From positions 1 to 64,000 of the forward strand of contig CABZDR010000003.1 of the NCBI GenBank assembly GCA_902524535.1: a stretch of DNA of 64,000 bases. Direction: 5' to 3'. Within the stretch, counting starts at the first letter, position 1. Each line of letters begins with the position of its first letter. Source of the DNA: an uncultured Pelagibacteraceae bacterium. GTDB lineage: Bacteria; Pseudomonadota; Alphaproteobacteria; Pelagibacterales; Pelagibacteraceae. The notes beneath the pieces are model-generated. The model was not told where the DNA came from, made no database searches, and saw only the letters and a program-made list of their open reading frames with translations. Position numbers and translations under genes: made by a program. This document shows, piece after piece, positions 7,731 to 15,574 of this stretch.

Positions 7731-8771
7731 TTAATGATTTATCGATGATGAGAAATTCCAGGAACAATCAAAACTAGGTATGTAAACTCTAGATAAACTA
7801 GTATTTCCAAAATGATGATTAAATACATTTAACCAATTTTCAACTTGAAGAGGTTTTTTATCTAGGCTGCCAACTTGAGCAGTAATGACTCCTTTAGGTT
7901 TGAGTATTCTTACTAAAGAATCCATATTTTTAGCAGCGAGATCAATGCAAAACTGATCATCATTTAAATCAACAAAAATATGATCATATGTATCTTCGTT
8001 CACTGTTTTTATGCTTTTAAAAGCGTCACCCCAGACACATTTTACAGAATTTTTTTCTGTAGCTTTTTTTCCTATATCACCAAGATGTTTGTTACAAACT
8101 TCAACAACCTCTGGATCTAATTCATACCAATCTATAAAGTTAAACTTTTTCGAAATACATTCTCTTGCAACACCACCATCCCCACCACCAATTATTGCAG
8201 CTCTCTCATTTTTTTTGTTTAATTTTAAACCAGCACCAACAAAAGTTGAGCTATACAAATGTTCATCTGAAGCAGCTACTTGAATTTCACCATCAATAAA
8301 TAAAGATTTTCCAAACTGTTCCAATTCTAAAATTTCTATATGTTGACCAACTTTTGATTTAAAGTCTTCTAAAACTTCATTTACAACATACGATTTTTGT
8401 AATCCCGATGAACTATAGATATCGTGGTAAAGAGATCTAGTGTCTCTATTAAATTTCTTTTTAACTATACGCCTATGTTCAAATTCTTTTTTAACAATAT
8501 CAACTGCCACTGATGGACTTATTTTTCCACAGGTAAAAAAATCAAAACTAATTATTCCTTTTTCTGGAAATGTATGAAAGCTGATGTGACTTTCGGCTAA
8601 TAAAGCTAAAATTGTAAAACCTTGAGGTTCAAATTTATATTTAGAAATATTAAGGATAGTTACATCTGCTGCTTTAGCGATTTTATTTATGACTATTTCA
8701 AAAACTGAAGGATCATACTCTTTTGTAGTGCCTATAATATCTAAAGTAATATGCTCCCCTACTTTAATCAT
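7731..8771 (-). CDS. speD-speE fusion: fused S-adenosylmethionine decarboxylase - aminopropyltransferase (spermidine synthase)
   Basis: A 346-residue two-domain enzyme. Residues about 1-120 are a class 1B AdoMet decarboxylase: ESHISFHTFPE gives the self-cleavage site before Ser61 (the future pyruvoyl group), His66 and Cys81 (FFTCG) in their expected places. Residues about 125-346 are an aminopropyltransferase with FIDGEIQ, GGGDGG (195-200) and the acidic ELDPEV. The product of the first domain, decarboxylated AdoMet, feeds the second to make spermidine, releasing MTA. The usual DxxDPxGPA active-site block is replaced by DLNDDQF (268-274), keeping both aspartates. Such fusions are known in scattered bacteria. 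Downstream of the aldolase and mtn genes. Confidence 0.9.
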   Translation of the reverse strand: MIKVGEHITLDIIGTTKEYDPSVFEIVINKIAKAADVTILNISKYKFEPQGFTILALLAESHISFHTFPEKGIISFDFFTCGKISPSVAVDIVKKEFEHRRIVKKKFNRDTRSLYHDIYSSSGLQKSYVVNEVLEDFKSKVGQHIEILELEQFGKSLFIDGEIQVAASDEHLYSSTFVGAGLKLNKKNERAAIIGGGDGGVARECISKKFNFIDWYELDPEVVEVCNKHLGDIGKKATEKNSVKCVWGDAFKSIKTVNEDTYDHIFVDLNDDQFCIDLAAKNMDSLVRILKPKGVITAQVGSLDKKPLQVENWLNVFNHHFGNTSLSRVYIPSFDCSWNFSSSINH

Positions 8772-8772
8772 T

Positions 8773-9429
8773 TTACCCTTTTTTATAGTTTTTAGCCTTA
8801 TCTAAAACTTTTTTCATTTCTTCAAATGAAAGTATCTTAGGCTTACCTAATTTTAAAGCAATAGTGTATTGATGACAAATATTTTCTATCTCTTGTGCAA
8901 GTTCAAACGCATCCTCTAAATTTTTTCCAAAAGCAACCTGGCCGTGATTAGACATTAGACATGCAGATCTATTTTCTAAAGCTTTGATAACATTTTTAGA
9001 TAACTCTTCTGTTCCAAAAGTAGCGTATTCTGCACATTTAATGTCATCTCCGCCTGCAAGAGCAACCATATAATGAAATGGTGGAATTGGTTTTCCATGT
9101 GAGGATACAGCTGTTGCGTGTGGTGAGTGAGCATGAACAATAGCCTGTGCTTCTTTTTTATTTATATAAATATCTCGATGAAATCTCCATTCTGATGATG
9201 GCTTGTTGGTTGAATCATTTTTTTTCTTTACTTTATTTAAACCCATGAAAACGATATCCTCAGGTTTTAGAGTTTCATATTTTTTTCCTGAGGGAGTAAT
9301 TAAGTATCCCTCTATATCATCTTCTATTCCCCTTAATGATATATTGCCCGACCTAAGAGGTGAAAGATTCGTAGAATTTAATTTTAATGAATATTCAATA
9401 ACCTGATTTCTTTGATCTAAGTTCTTCAT
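8773..9429 (-). CDS. class II aldolase/adducin family protein, probable methylthioribulose-1-phosphate aldolase (or MtnB dehydratase)
   Basis: A 218-residue zinc enzyme of the fuculose-phosphate aldolase family. Zinc ligands are visible as the HAH in IVHAHSPHATAV and the His of SNHGQVAFG, with the catalytic Glu in SSEWRFHRDIY. It overlaps the mtnA stop by 4 bp and is followed 1 bp later by the speD-speE fusion, so it belongs to MTA salvage. Two readings are possible: MtnB, starting the universal methionine salvage pathway, or the aldolase of the DHAP shunt, splitting methylthioribulose-1-phosphate into DHAP and methylthioacetaldehyde. No mtnC, mtnD or mtnE is nearby, which favours the aldolase reading. 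Confidence 0.75.
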   Translation of the reverse strand: MKNLDQRNQVIEYSLKLNSTNLSPLRSGNISLRGIEDDIEGYLITPSGKKYETLKPEDIVFMGLNKVKKKNDSTNKPSSEWRFHRDIYINKKEAQAIVHAHSPHATAVSSHGKPIPPFHYMVALAGGDDIKCAEYATFGTEELSKNVIKALENRSACLMSNHGQVAFGKNLEDAFELAQEIENICHQYTIALKLGKPKILSFEEMKKVLDKAKNYKKG

Positions 9430-10496
9430 TTAAATAATTCTTTAAGTCCTTTTTCTGAAGCTTCACATACTCCTTTTTCGGTAATTAATCCCGTAACATA
9501 TTTTGCTGGGGTCACATCAAAAGCTAAATTCATAGCTATACTTTTTTTTGGATAAATTTTTATTTTTTTTATATCTCCTTTTTCATCTAAACCTTCAACA
9601 TGTGATAATTCATCTGAATTTCTCTCCTCTATTGGAATATCTTTATGATTTTTAATATTCCAATCAATTGTTGAACTTGGTAGTGCAACATAAAAAGGAA
9701 TATTATTATCATAAGCTGCTAGTGCTTTAAGATAAGTTCCAACTTTATTACAAACATCTCCATTGGCTAAAGTTCTATCTGTTCCAACAATACACATATC
9801 AACTTCACCTCTCTGCATTAATATACCACCTGTATTATCTGCAATGATTGTATTCTTAATTCCTTCCTCATTTAATTCATAAGAAGTTAGATTTGCTCCT
9901 TGATTTCTTGGCCTAGTTTCATCTGCCCAAACATGAACTGGAATTCCTTTTTTATATGCATGATAAATTGGAGAAGTTGCTGTTCCCCAATTAATTGTTG
10001 CAAGCCATCCTGCATTACAATGAGTTAATATATTAACCGTATCTTTTTTTTTATTATAAATTTCCTCTATAATTTTAAGACCATTTAATCCTATATTTTT
10101 ACAAAATTTTATATCCTCCTCACAAATATCTTTTGCTTCATTCAAAGCTATTTCTAAGATTTTATCACTATTAACGCCTGATAATTTTTTCATCATTCTA
10201 TCAACAGACCACTTTAAATTTATTGCTGTTGGTCTTGAACTAATTAAATCTTCTGCAGATTTCTTTAAAAATGACTGATTATTATTTTCAATAATTGCTA
10301 ACACCAAGCCATAAGCAGCAGTTGCTCCTATTAGAGGTGCACCTCTTACTTCCATTACTTTAATTGCATTTATTGCACTCTTAACGGTTCTAAGATCTTT
10401 TATTATAAATTGGTGTGGAAGTTTTGTTTGATCAATAATTTTTACAATATTATTTTCAAACCAGATAGTACGATATTCTTTTCCCTCTATTCTCAT
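9426..10496 (-). CDS. mtnA: methylthioribose-1-phosphate isomerase
   Basis: A 356-residue isomerase converting 5-methylthioribose-1-phosphate to methylthioribulose-1-phosphate. It shows the eIF2B-like fold signatures: KVMEVRGAPLIGATAAYG near the N-terminus, the catalytic cysteine in THCNAGWLAT and the aspartate block GTDRTLANGDVCNKVGTY. Full normal length. It overlaps mtnP upstream and the aldolase downstream by 4 bp each (ATGA-type coupling). A 5-deoxyribose-1-phosphate isomerase activity is also possible, since the same enzymes serve 5-deoxyadenosine salvage. Confidence 0.94.
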   Translation of the reverse strand: MRIEGKEYRTIWFENNIVKIIDQTKLPHQFIIKDLRTVKSAINAIKVMEVRGAPLIGATAAYGLVLAIIENNNQSFLKKSAEDLISSRPTAINLKWSVDRMMKKLSGVNSDKILEIALNEAKDICEEDIKFCKNIGLNGLKIIEEIYNKKKDTVNILTHCNAGWLATINWGTATSPIYHAYKKGIPVHVWADETRPRNQGANLTSYELNEEGIKNTIIADNTGGILMQRGEVDMCIVGTDRTLANGDVCNKVGTYLKALAAYDNNIPFYVALPSSTIDWNIKNHKDIPIEERNSDELSHVEGLDEKGDIKKIKIYPKKSIAMNLAFDVTPAKYVTGLITEKGVCEASEKGLKELFK

Positions 10497-11365
10497 TTAC
10501 CTAAAACTCTACCAGCAACTGTTTTGAGCTTATCTATTGTTTTTTTAGTTCTTTTTTCAGGAGAGGTTATTATTGCTACATCTAAACAATTGTTAGTTGG
10601 ATCATTTGAATCAATATGATTTTCGAAATTTTCTATTAAATTTTTTATCATGTTTTTAGCTTTTGCTGCATTTCCTAAAAGAACTTTTATTACTTGTTGA
10701 ACATCAACATTTGCATGATCTGGATGCCAACAATCATAATCCGTAACCATCGAAACAGAAGCGTATCTTATCTCTGCTTCTCTTGCCAGTTTTGCTTCAG
10801 GCATGTTAGTCATACCAATTACATCTGCCTTCCACGATCTATATAAATTTGATTCTGCTAATGTTGAAAATTGTGGCCCTTCCATAACAACATATGTTCC
10901 ATTTCTTTGATATTCAATTTTTTCTTTTTTAATTGCCTCCTCACAAGCATTCATTAAACCATTAGATGTTGGATGTGCCATCGAGACATGTGCAACGATT
11001 TCATTATCAAAAAATGTTTTCTCTCTAGCAAAAGTACGATCAATAAACTGATCAATAATAACAAATTTTCCTGGCGGTAAATTCTCTTTTAAAGAACCAA
11101 CAGCAGAAACTGATACAATATCTGTGACGCCTAATTGTTTAAGAGCATCTATATTCGCTCTAAAATTAATTTTTGAAGGAGATATATGGTGTCCTCTTCC
11201 ATGCCTTGGTAAAAAATAAACCTCTTTATTGTTATAATTAGTTTTTAAAATTTGATCTGACGGTTTCCCCCAAGGTGTATTTAAATCCAATAATTCTCTT
11301 TTTTTAAACTCCTCAACATCATAAAGTCCACTACCACCTATAATTGCTAATTTATTTATTGTCAT
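10493..11365 (-). CDS. mtnP: S-methyl-5'-thioadenosine phosphorylase
   Basis: A 290-residue purine nucleoside phosphorylase of the MTAP type. It phosphorolyses MTA, the by-product of spermidine synthesis, into adenine and methylthioribose-1-phosphate. Family signatures are IIGGSGLYD at the N-terminus, the phosphate-binding RHGRGHHISPSKINFRAN, the base/ribose site MEGPQFSTLAESNLYR and TDYDCWH. It starts a four-gene minus-strand operon (mtnP-mtnA-aldolase-speDE). The adenine would be recovered by the divergent apt gene 42 bp away. Confidence 0.94.
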   Translation of the reverse strand: MTINKLAIIGGSGLYDVEEFKKRELLDLNTPWGKPSDQILKTNYNNKEVYFLPRHGRGHHISPSKINFRANIDALKQLGVTDIVSVSAVGSLKENLPPGKFVIIDQFIDRTFAREKTFFDNEIVAHVSMAHPTSNGLMNACEEAIKKEKIEYQRNGTYVVMEGPQFSTLAESNLYRSWKADVIGMTNMPEAKLAREAEIRYASVSMVTDYDCWHPDHANVDVQQVIKVLLGNAAKAKNMIKNLIENFENHIDSNDPTNNCLDVAIITSPEKRTKKTIDKLKTVAGRVLGK

Positions 11366-11407
11366 GTCTAAAAATTAACTTATTTATACTTTTTATAAAT
11401 AACAATT

Positions 11408-11935
11408 ATGAATTTAAAAGATTTTATTAGATCAATCCCAGATTATCCAAAAAAAGGTATATTATTTAGGGATATCACTACACTAATTAAGGATGAGAAT
11501 GCATTTTCAGAAACTATTAATCAAATTATAGATAGATCAAAAAAAATTGAGTTTAACAAAATTGCAGCGGTAGAGTCTAGAGGCTTTGTTTTTGCCTCAG
11601 CTATTTCTTATATTTTAAAAAAACCTTTTATTATGCTTCGAAAAAAAAATAAATTACCCGCAGATGTTCATTCAGTTGATTTTGAATTAGAGTATGGGAC
11701 TGCAACAATCGAAGTTCATAAAGACTCTATTGAAAAAAGTGATAGGATTTTGATTATTGACGATTTAATAGCAACTGGAGGAACCGCTGAGGCTGCGGCT
11801 AAGTTAGTTTCAATATCAGGAGGAGAAGTTGCTGGTTTTATATTTGTGATAAATTTATTTGATTTAAATGGCTCAAACAACTTAATTAAAAAAGGATACA
11901 CTGTGGAAAACTTAATCGAATTTCCAGGTCACTAA
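11408..11935 (+). CDS. apt: adenine phosphoribosyltransferase
   Basis: A 175-residue phosphoribosyltransferase making AMP from adenine and PRPP. The PRPP-binding loop is RILIIDDLIATGGTAEAA and the N-terminal block IRSIPDYPKKGILFRDITTL is diagnostic for Apt. It is divergent from mtnP, whose reaction releases adenine, so the two sides of the 42-bp gap form one recycling unit. It is followed 7 bp later by rfbB, so it may share a transcript with sugar genes. Confidence 0.95.
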   Translation: MNLKDFIRSIPDYPKKGILFRDITTLIKDENAFSETINQIIDRSKKIEFNKIAAVESRGFVFASAISYILKKPFIMLRKKNKLPADVHSVDFELEYGTATIEVHKDSIEKSDRILIIDDLIATGGTAEAAAKLVSISGGEVAGFIFVINLFDLNGSNNLIKKGYTVENLIEFPGH

Positions 11936-11942
11936 AAAATAA

Positions 11943-12956
11943 ATGAAAAAAGTAATTGTTACTGGAGGACTGGGATTTATTGGTAGTAATTTGATCGATT
12001 TGTTAATAGGCAAAAATTACCATGTTATTAATATTGATAAAATAACTTATTCTTCCAATTTTTATAACACTAGAGAACATCGAAATTCTCGAAAATATAA
12101 ATTTATTAAATGTGACATTAAAGAAAAGAAAATAAAAAGAATTTTATTTGATCATAAACCTATCGCAATTTTCAACCTTGCTGCAGAAACACATGTAGAT
12201 AGATCAATTGACAATCCTGAAAATTTCATTCAAAGTAATATAGTCGGTGTTTATAATTTATTAGAGTGTTTCAAAGAATTTTCAAAAAAATACAAATCTA
12301 AACTAATTCATATTTCTACAGATGAAGTATATGGTGATATTTTGACTGGAAGATCAGCTGAGAATTATCCTTATCAACCAAGCTCTCCTTATGCTGCAAG
12401 TAAAGCAGCTTCGGATCATTTGGTAAGTTCTTATGTAAGAACTTATAAAATCCCTGCAATAATTACTAATTGTTCAAATAATTATGGGCCTAAACAACAT
12501 CCAGAAAAATTAATCCCAAAGCTTATTTATAATATTTTAAATAACAAACCTCTACCAATATACGGCAAGGGAACAAACTCAAGGGAGTGGATATACGTTA
12601 AAGATCATTGTGAGGCTCTATTCAAAGTTTTTACAAAAGGAAAAATTGGACAATTTTATAATATTGGGTCAAATAAAAATTTGAATAATTTACAAGTGTC
12701 ACAAAAATTAATTAAAGTTTCTAAAAATTCAATTAAATTAAAAGATAAAGTTAAAATTATTTTTGTTAAAGATCGTCCAGGACATGACATCAGGTATGCT
12801 TTAAATAGTAATAAAATAAAGAATAAATTAGGCTGGTCGCCAAGAACAAATTTTGAACAAGGTATAAAGTTAACTTTCGAGTGGTACAATAAAAATAAAA
12901 ATTATTATAAGTCTTTATCAAAAAAAGATATTGTCAGAAGATTAGGAAAAGGATGA
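11943..12956 (+). CDS. rfbB: dTDP-glucose 4,6-dehydratase
   Basis: A 337-residue extended short-chain dehydrogenase. The NAD motif is GGLGFIGSN, the catalytic Thr/Asp/Glu segment is STDEVYGD, and the Tyr/Lys pair is in SPYAASKAASDHLV. NNYGPKQHPEKLIP and the late RPGHDIRYAL also match RfbB. It forms dTDP-4-keto-6-deoxyglucose for surface glycans. It overlaps rfbA by 4 bp. The rfbC and rfbD genes needed for dTDP-rhamnose are absent here, so the final sugar may differ or the genes lie elsewhere. Confidence 0.93.
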   Translation: MKKVIVTGGLGFIGSNLIDLLIGKNYHVINIDKITYSSNFYNTREHRNSRKYKFIKCDIKEKKIKRILFDHKPIAIFNLAAETHVDRSIDNPENFIQSNIVGVYNLLECFKEFSKKYKSKLIHISTDEVYGDILTGRSAENYPYQPSSPYAASKAASDHLVSSYVRTYKIPAIITNCSNNYGPKQHPEKLIPKLIYNILNNKPLPIYGKGTNSREWIYVKDHCEALFKVFTKGKIGQFYNIGSNKNLNNLQVSQKLIKVSKNSIKLKDKVKIIFVKDRPGHDIRYALNSNKIKNKLGWSPRTNFEQGIKLTFEWYNKNKNYYKSLSKKDIVRRLGKG

Positions 12957-13822
12957 TCAAAAAAGGAATTATTTTAGCTGGAGGGAAAGGAACAAGAATG
13001 AGTCCGCTTACAAAAGCAGTAAATAAACAACTTCTACCAATATATGACAAACCGCTTATATTTTATCCATTATCGATTTTGATGCTAGCAAATATCAAAG
13101 ATATACTAATTATTGTTAATAAAGGACAATTACACCAATACAAAAAAATTATCCCAGATGGAAAAAACCTAGGTATTAAAATTAGTTATTTAGAACAAGA
13201 TAAACCTCGAGGACTACCAGATGCTTTTGTAATAGGTGAAAAGTTTATTGGCAAAGACAATGTAGCTATGATTTTAGGTGATAATTTCTTTTATGGTCAA
13301 AATTTAACTAGCAAACTTATCAAAAATACAAAACTTAAAAATGGAGCTAAAGTCGTTTTACATAAAGTGACTAAACCAGACCTTTTTGGGGTTGCTAAAA
13401 TCAACAAAAATAAAAAGATTATTTCGATTAAAGAAAAACCCAAAAAATTTTTATCAGATCTTGCTATAACAGGTTTGTACTTTTTTGATAATAAGGTGGT
13501 TAAATTTGCAAAAGAACTAAAACCATCTAAAAGAGGTGAAATTGAAATAGTTGATTTACTAAATATTTATAGACTTAAAAAACAACTGACAGCAGACTTA
13601 ATCGGTAGAGGAGGTGCTTGGCTTGATACTGGTTCTATAGAAGATTTTTATAAGACATCTGCTTTTGTGTCGGCAATAGAAAATAGACAAGGTTTTAAAA
13701 TTGCTTGTCTTGAAGAAATTTCATTAAATAAAAAATGGATTTCTAAAAAAGAAATTAATGCATCAATAAAATTTTATGGGAATTGTGAATATTCAAATTA
13801 CTTAAAAAGATTAATTAATTAA
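12953..13822 (+). CDS. rfbA: glucose-1-phosphate thymidylyltransferase
   Basis: A 289-residue nucleotidyltransferase producing dTDP-glucose. The N-terminal signature KGIILAGGKGTRMSPLT is followed by KQLLPIYDKPLIFYPLS, and MILGDNFFYG provides the metal-binding aspartate. Normal length for RmlA. Coupled to rfbB by a 4-bp overlap and immediately followed by a minus-strand tRNA gene, so its transcript must end within a few bases or read antisense to the tRNA. Confidence 0.94.
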   Translation: MIKKGIILAGGKGTRMSPLTKAVNKQLLPIYDKPLIFYPLSILMLANIKDILIIVNKGQLHQYKKIIPDGKNLGIKISYLEQDKPRGLPDAFVIGEKFIGKDNVAMILGDNFFYGQNLTSKLIKNTKLKNGAKVVLHKVTKPDLFGVAKINKNKKIISIKEKPKKFLSDLAITGLYFFDNKVVKFAKELKPSKRGEIEIVDLLNIYRLKKQLTADLIGRGGAWLDTGSIEDFYKTSAFVSAIENRQGFKIACLEEISLNKKWISKKEINASIKFYGNCEYSNYLKRLIN

Positions 13823-13826
13823 ATTA

Positions 13827-13903
13827 TGGTAGCGGGAAGTGGGATCGAACCACTGACCTCGGGCTTATGAGTCCCGCGCTCTAACCAACTGAGCTACCCC
13901 GCC
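13827..13903 (-). tRNA. tRNA with CAT anticodon (elongator tRNA-Met; tRNA-Ile2 not excluded)
   Basis: Seventy-seven bases including an encoded CCA fold into a complete cloverleaf: acceptor arm GGCGGGG with TCCCGCT, D arm GCTC/GAGC, anticodon loop CTCATAA, a 5-nt variable loop, and T arm AGTGG-TTCGATC-CCACT. The stem lacks the three G:C pairs of initiator tRNA. CAT tRNAs can also be lysidine-modified tRNA-Ile. The innermost anticodon-stem pair is A31-G39, a mismatch where A-T is usual. Confidence 0.95.
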
Positions 13904-13998
13904 AATTCAAGGTGGTTTATAATAGATATTTTATATGAAACAATCAATTTTTTTAGATGTTTAGATTTTTTATTAATATATCATAAAAAAAGAAAATA

Positions 13999-14991
13999 AT
14001 GAAAATTTTGCACATCCACTCAAGTGATAACGATCATCAATTTTATAATAATTACATGAATGATTTACTTCTTCACGGTTTAAGAGAGCTTTACGGATAT
14101 GATGTCATCGACTATCCAGGATGTTGGTATTTGTACAACGATGAAATCAAAAAAAGAAAATATGACGAAAAACGATTTTGGGGTAAAGGTTTTACAATAA
14201 AAAATATCTTGAGTAACTTTAATTCAATAGATAGAGAAAATATTGAACAAAAAATAAGAAATAAATATTTTGATCTTATAATTTATGGTTCCATCAGAAG
14301 ATCAGATCTTTTTTTGGAAGAGGTAATGAAATATAACAACAAGTTTTTATTTATTGATGGCGAAGATGATAATTACATAGAAACTAAGTATTCAAATTTA
14401 GGTCTGTACTTTAAAAGAGAATTACTAGCAGAATATCCTAAAATTCTACCTATAAGTTTTGCAATACCTAAATCAAAGATCCTAGAGAAAATCGATCATA
14501 ATCCAAAAAATATACTAGCTCCATTGATTCCCGGAAAATTAAATACTTATATTTATGATAATGAAAGTTCGTATTACGAAATGTATAAAAAAAGTATTTT
14601 TGCTTTGACTTACAAAAAAGCTGGATGGGACTGTCTTAGACACTATGAGATCCTTATGAATGGTTGTATTCCCTTATTTTTGGATATCAGAAATTGTCCA
14701 ACCAATACTATATCTACTCTACCAAAGGAGCAATTAATCAATTATCTTAACAATTTTAACAAAATATTTTCTTTTTATAATCCATTTAAAATTTTTAAAA
14801 AAAAACATCTTACATTTCAGAGAATTTTTTCATTTTTAAAATTTAATTACGAAAATAAGAATTTAGAAAAATTTATTCAAGAAAATGACGAAATTTTTGA
14901 AATAAAAAAAAATCTTTTAGATTTTACAAAAAAGAATCTAACAACTGAAATACTTGCTAAATATACTTTAAATTGTTTTAGAGGGCAGTAA
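13999..14991 (+). CDS. hypothetical protein, possible exostosin/glycosyltransferase-like
   Basis: A 330-residue protein I cannot place securely. It starts MKILHIHSSDNDHQF, a strand resembling a GT-B N-terminal fold, and has GWDCLRHYEILMNGCIPLFLD at about residues 213-233, similar in layout to exostosin-type transferases, where a His and Glu sit in a segment like RHYEIL. There is no signal peptide and no membrane span. The C-terminus is very Lys/Asn/Phe-rich. Its neighbours rfbB and rfbA suggest a role in surface glycans. Its last 14 bp overlap a convergent small membrane protein gene. Confidence 0.5.
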   Translation: MKILHIHSSDNDHQFYNNYMNDLLLHGLRELYGYDVIDYPGCWYLYNDEIKKRKYDEKRFWGKGFTIKNILSNFNSIDRENIEQKIRNKYFDLIIYGSIRRSDLFLEEVMKYNNKFLFIDGEDDNYIETKYSNLGLYFKRELLAEYPKILPISFAIPKSKILEKIDHNPKNILAPLIPGKLNTYIYDNESSYYEMYKKSIFALTYKKAGWDCLRHYEILMNGCIPLFLDIRNCPTNTISTLPKEQLINYLNNFNKIFSFYNPFKIFKKKHLTFQRIFSFLKFNYENKNLEKFIQENDEIFEIKKNLLDFTKKNLTTEILAKYTLNCFRGQ

Positions 14992-15181
14992 TTAGCCCAG
15001 TAATTAATAGAGAGCCTGCAACACCAAAAGTAATAATAAAATTTCTCTTGATCACATTTTTTTCTTCATTTTTAACTCTGTTTAAAAGAATATTTATATC
15101 TACTTTTTTTTCATAATTTATCTCATTATGATTTGAATGATTATTATCCACTTTTTGTTTTGTAGAGCTTTTAGATTGCAT
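14978..15181 (-). CDS. small single-pass membrane protein, tandem paralogue 1
   Basis: A 67-residue protein with a hydrophilic, Asn/Lys-rich N-terminal 30 residues, a conserved middle (VDINILLNRVKNEE) and one predicted membrane span at about residues 47-67 reaching the C-terminus. The middle and the span align with the 77-residue protein encoded just upstream, so the two are tandem paralogues. No known domain recognised. It overlaps the convergent hypothetical gene by 14 bp. Starts at MQSKSST, like MQTKDFE of its paralogue, which supports both starts. Confidence 0.7.
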   Translation of the reverse strand: MQSKSSTKQKVDNNHSNHNEINYEKKVDINILLNRVKNEEKNVIKRNFIITFGVAGSLLITGLITAL

Positions 15182-15227
15182 ATCTTATTAAACCATATAA
15201 TCTTTAATCATACAACCCAAATGAGAA

Positions 15228-15461
15228 TTAAAAGTACGTAACACTTATACCAGCAGCAATTATTAATGTTAAACAGCTTATAAGAATAAGGATATTTTTT
15301 TTTAAAATAATATTCTCTTTTTCTCTCAATCTTGATTTAAGAACATTAATATCTACCCGTTGGGATGCTTTATTTGAATTTTCTAAAGACTTATCAATAT
15401 CTAAACTACCATTTGGGGTCTCGATAATTCTAGATTTACTTTCAAAGTCTTTAGTTTGCAT
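15228..15461 (-). CDS. small single-pass membrane protein, tandem paralogue 2
   Basis: A 77-residue protein with a polar N-terminal region, the motif VDINVLKSRLREKE at about residues 37-50 and a C-terminal membrane span at about 55-75. About 10 of 24 positions match its downstream neighbour across the VDIN-x-L-x2-R region and the start of the span. The layout suggests a cytosolic N-terminal tail with a short helix and a membrane anchor. It is divergent from the tandem-HTH regulator across 113 bp carrying repeated sequence elements, so that regulator is a candidate controller. Function unknown. Confidence 0.7.
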   Translation of the reverse strand: MQTKDFESKSRIIETPNGSLDIDKSLENSNKASQRVDINVLKSRLREKENIILKKNILILISCLTLIIAAGISVTYF

Positions 15462-15507
15462 TATGGATATTAAATTTCAAATTCCATGAAAATACAAATA
15501 AATGTAA

Positions 15508-15552
15508 GTTCAAAATGGGTCACTATTTTATTGACTCATGTTCATTTTGGGT
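15508..15552. promoter_or_regulatory. candidate operator: direct and inverted repeats between small-protein and regulator genes
   Basis: Two 13-bp elements, GTTCAAAATGGGT (15508-15520) and GTTCATTTTGGGT (15540-15552), match at 10 of 13 positions and are spaced 32 bp apart, about three helical turns. Overlapping them, ATGGGTCA (15515-15522) and TGACTCAT (15532-15539) form an inverted repeat matching at 7 of 8 positions. The cluster lies 23 bp upstream of the regulator ATG at 15575 and 46 bp upstream of the divergent small-protein gene. Autoregulation is inferred. Confidence 0.45.
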
Positions 15553-15574
15553 TTCAAATACAATTAATTATATT

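Noticed and set aside
11943..14991. Start of a SAR11 hypervariable surface-glycan island
   Set aside because: Only three sugar-related genes are present and the flanks are ordinary housekeeping genes, so the evidence for an island is too thin.
15508..15552. Alphaproteobacterial LexA (GTTC-N7-GTTC) box
   Set aside because: Both elements start with GTTC, but the second half is GTCA or GTTT rather than GTTC, and the 54038 copy has GACT. Not good enough to call a SOS box.
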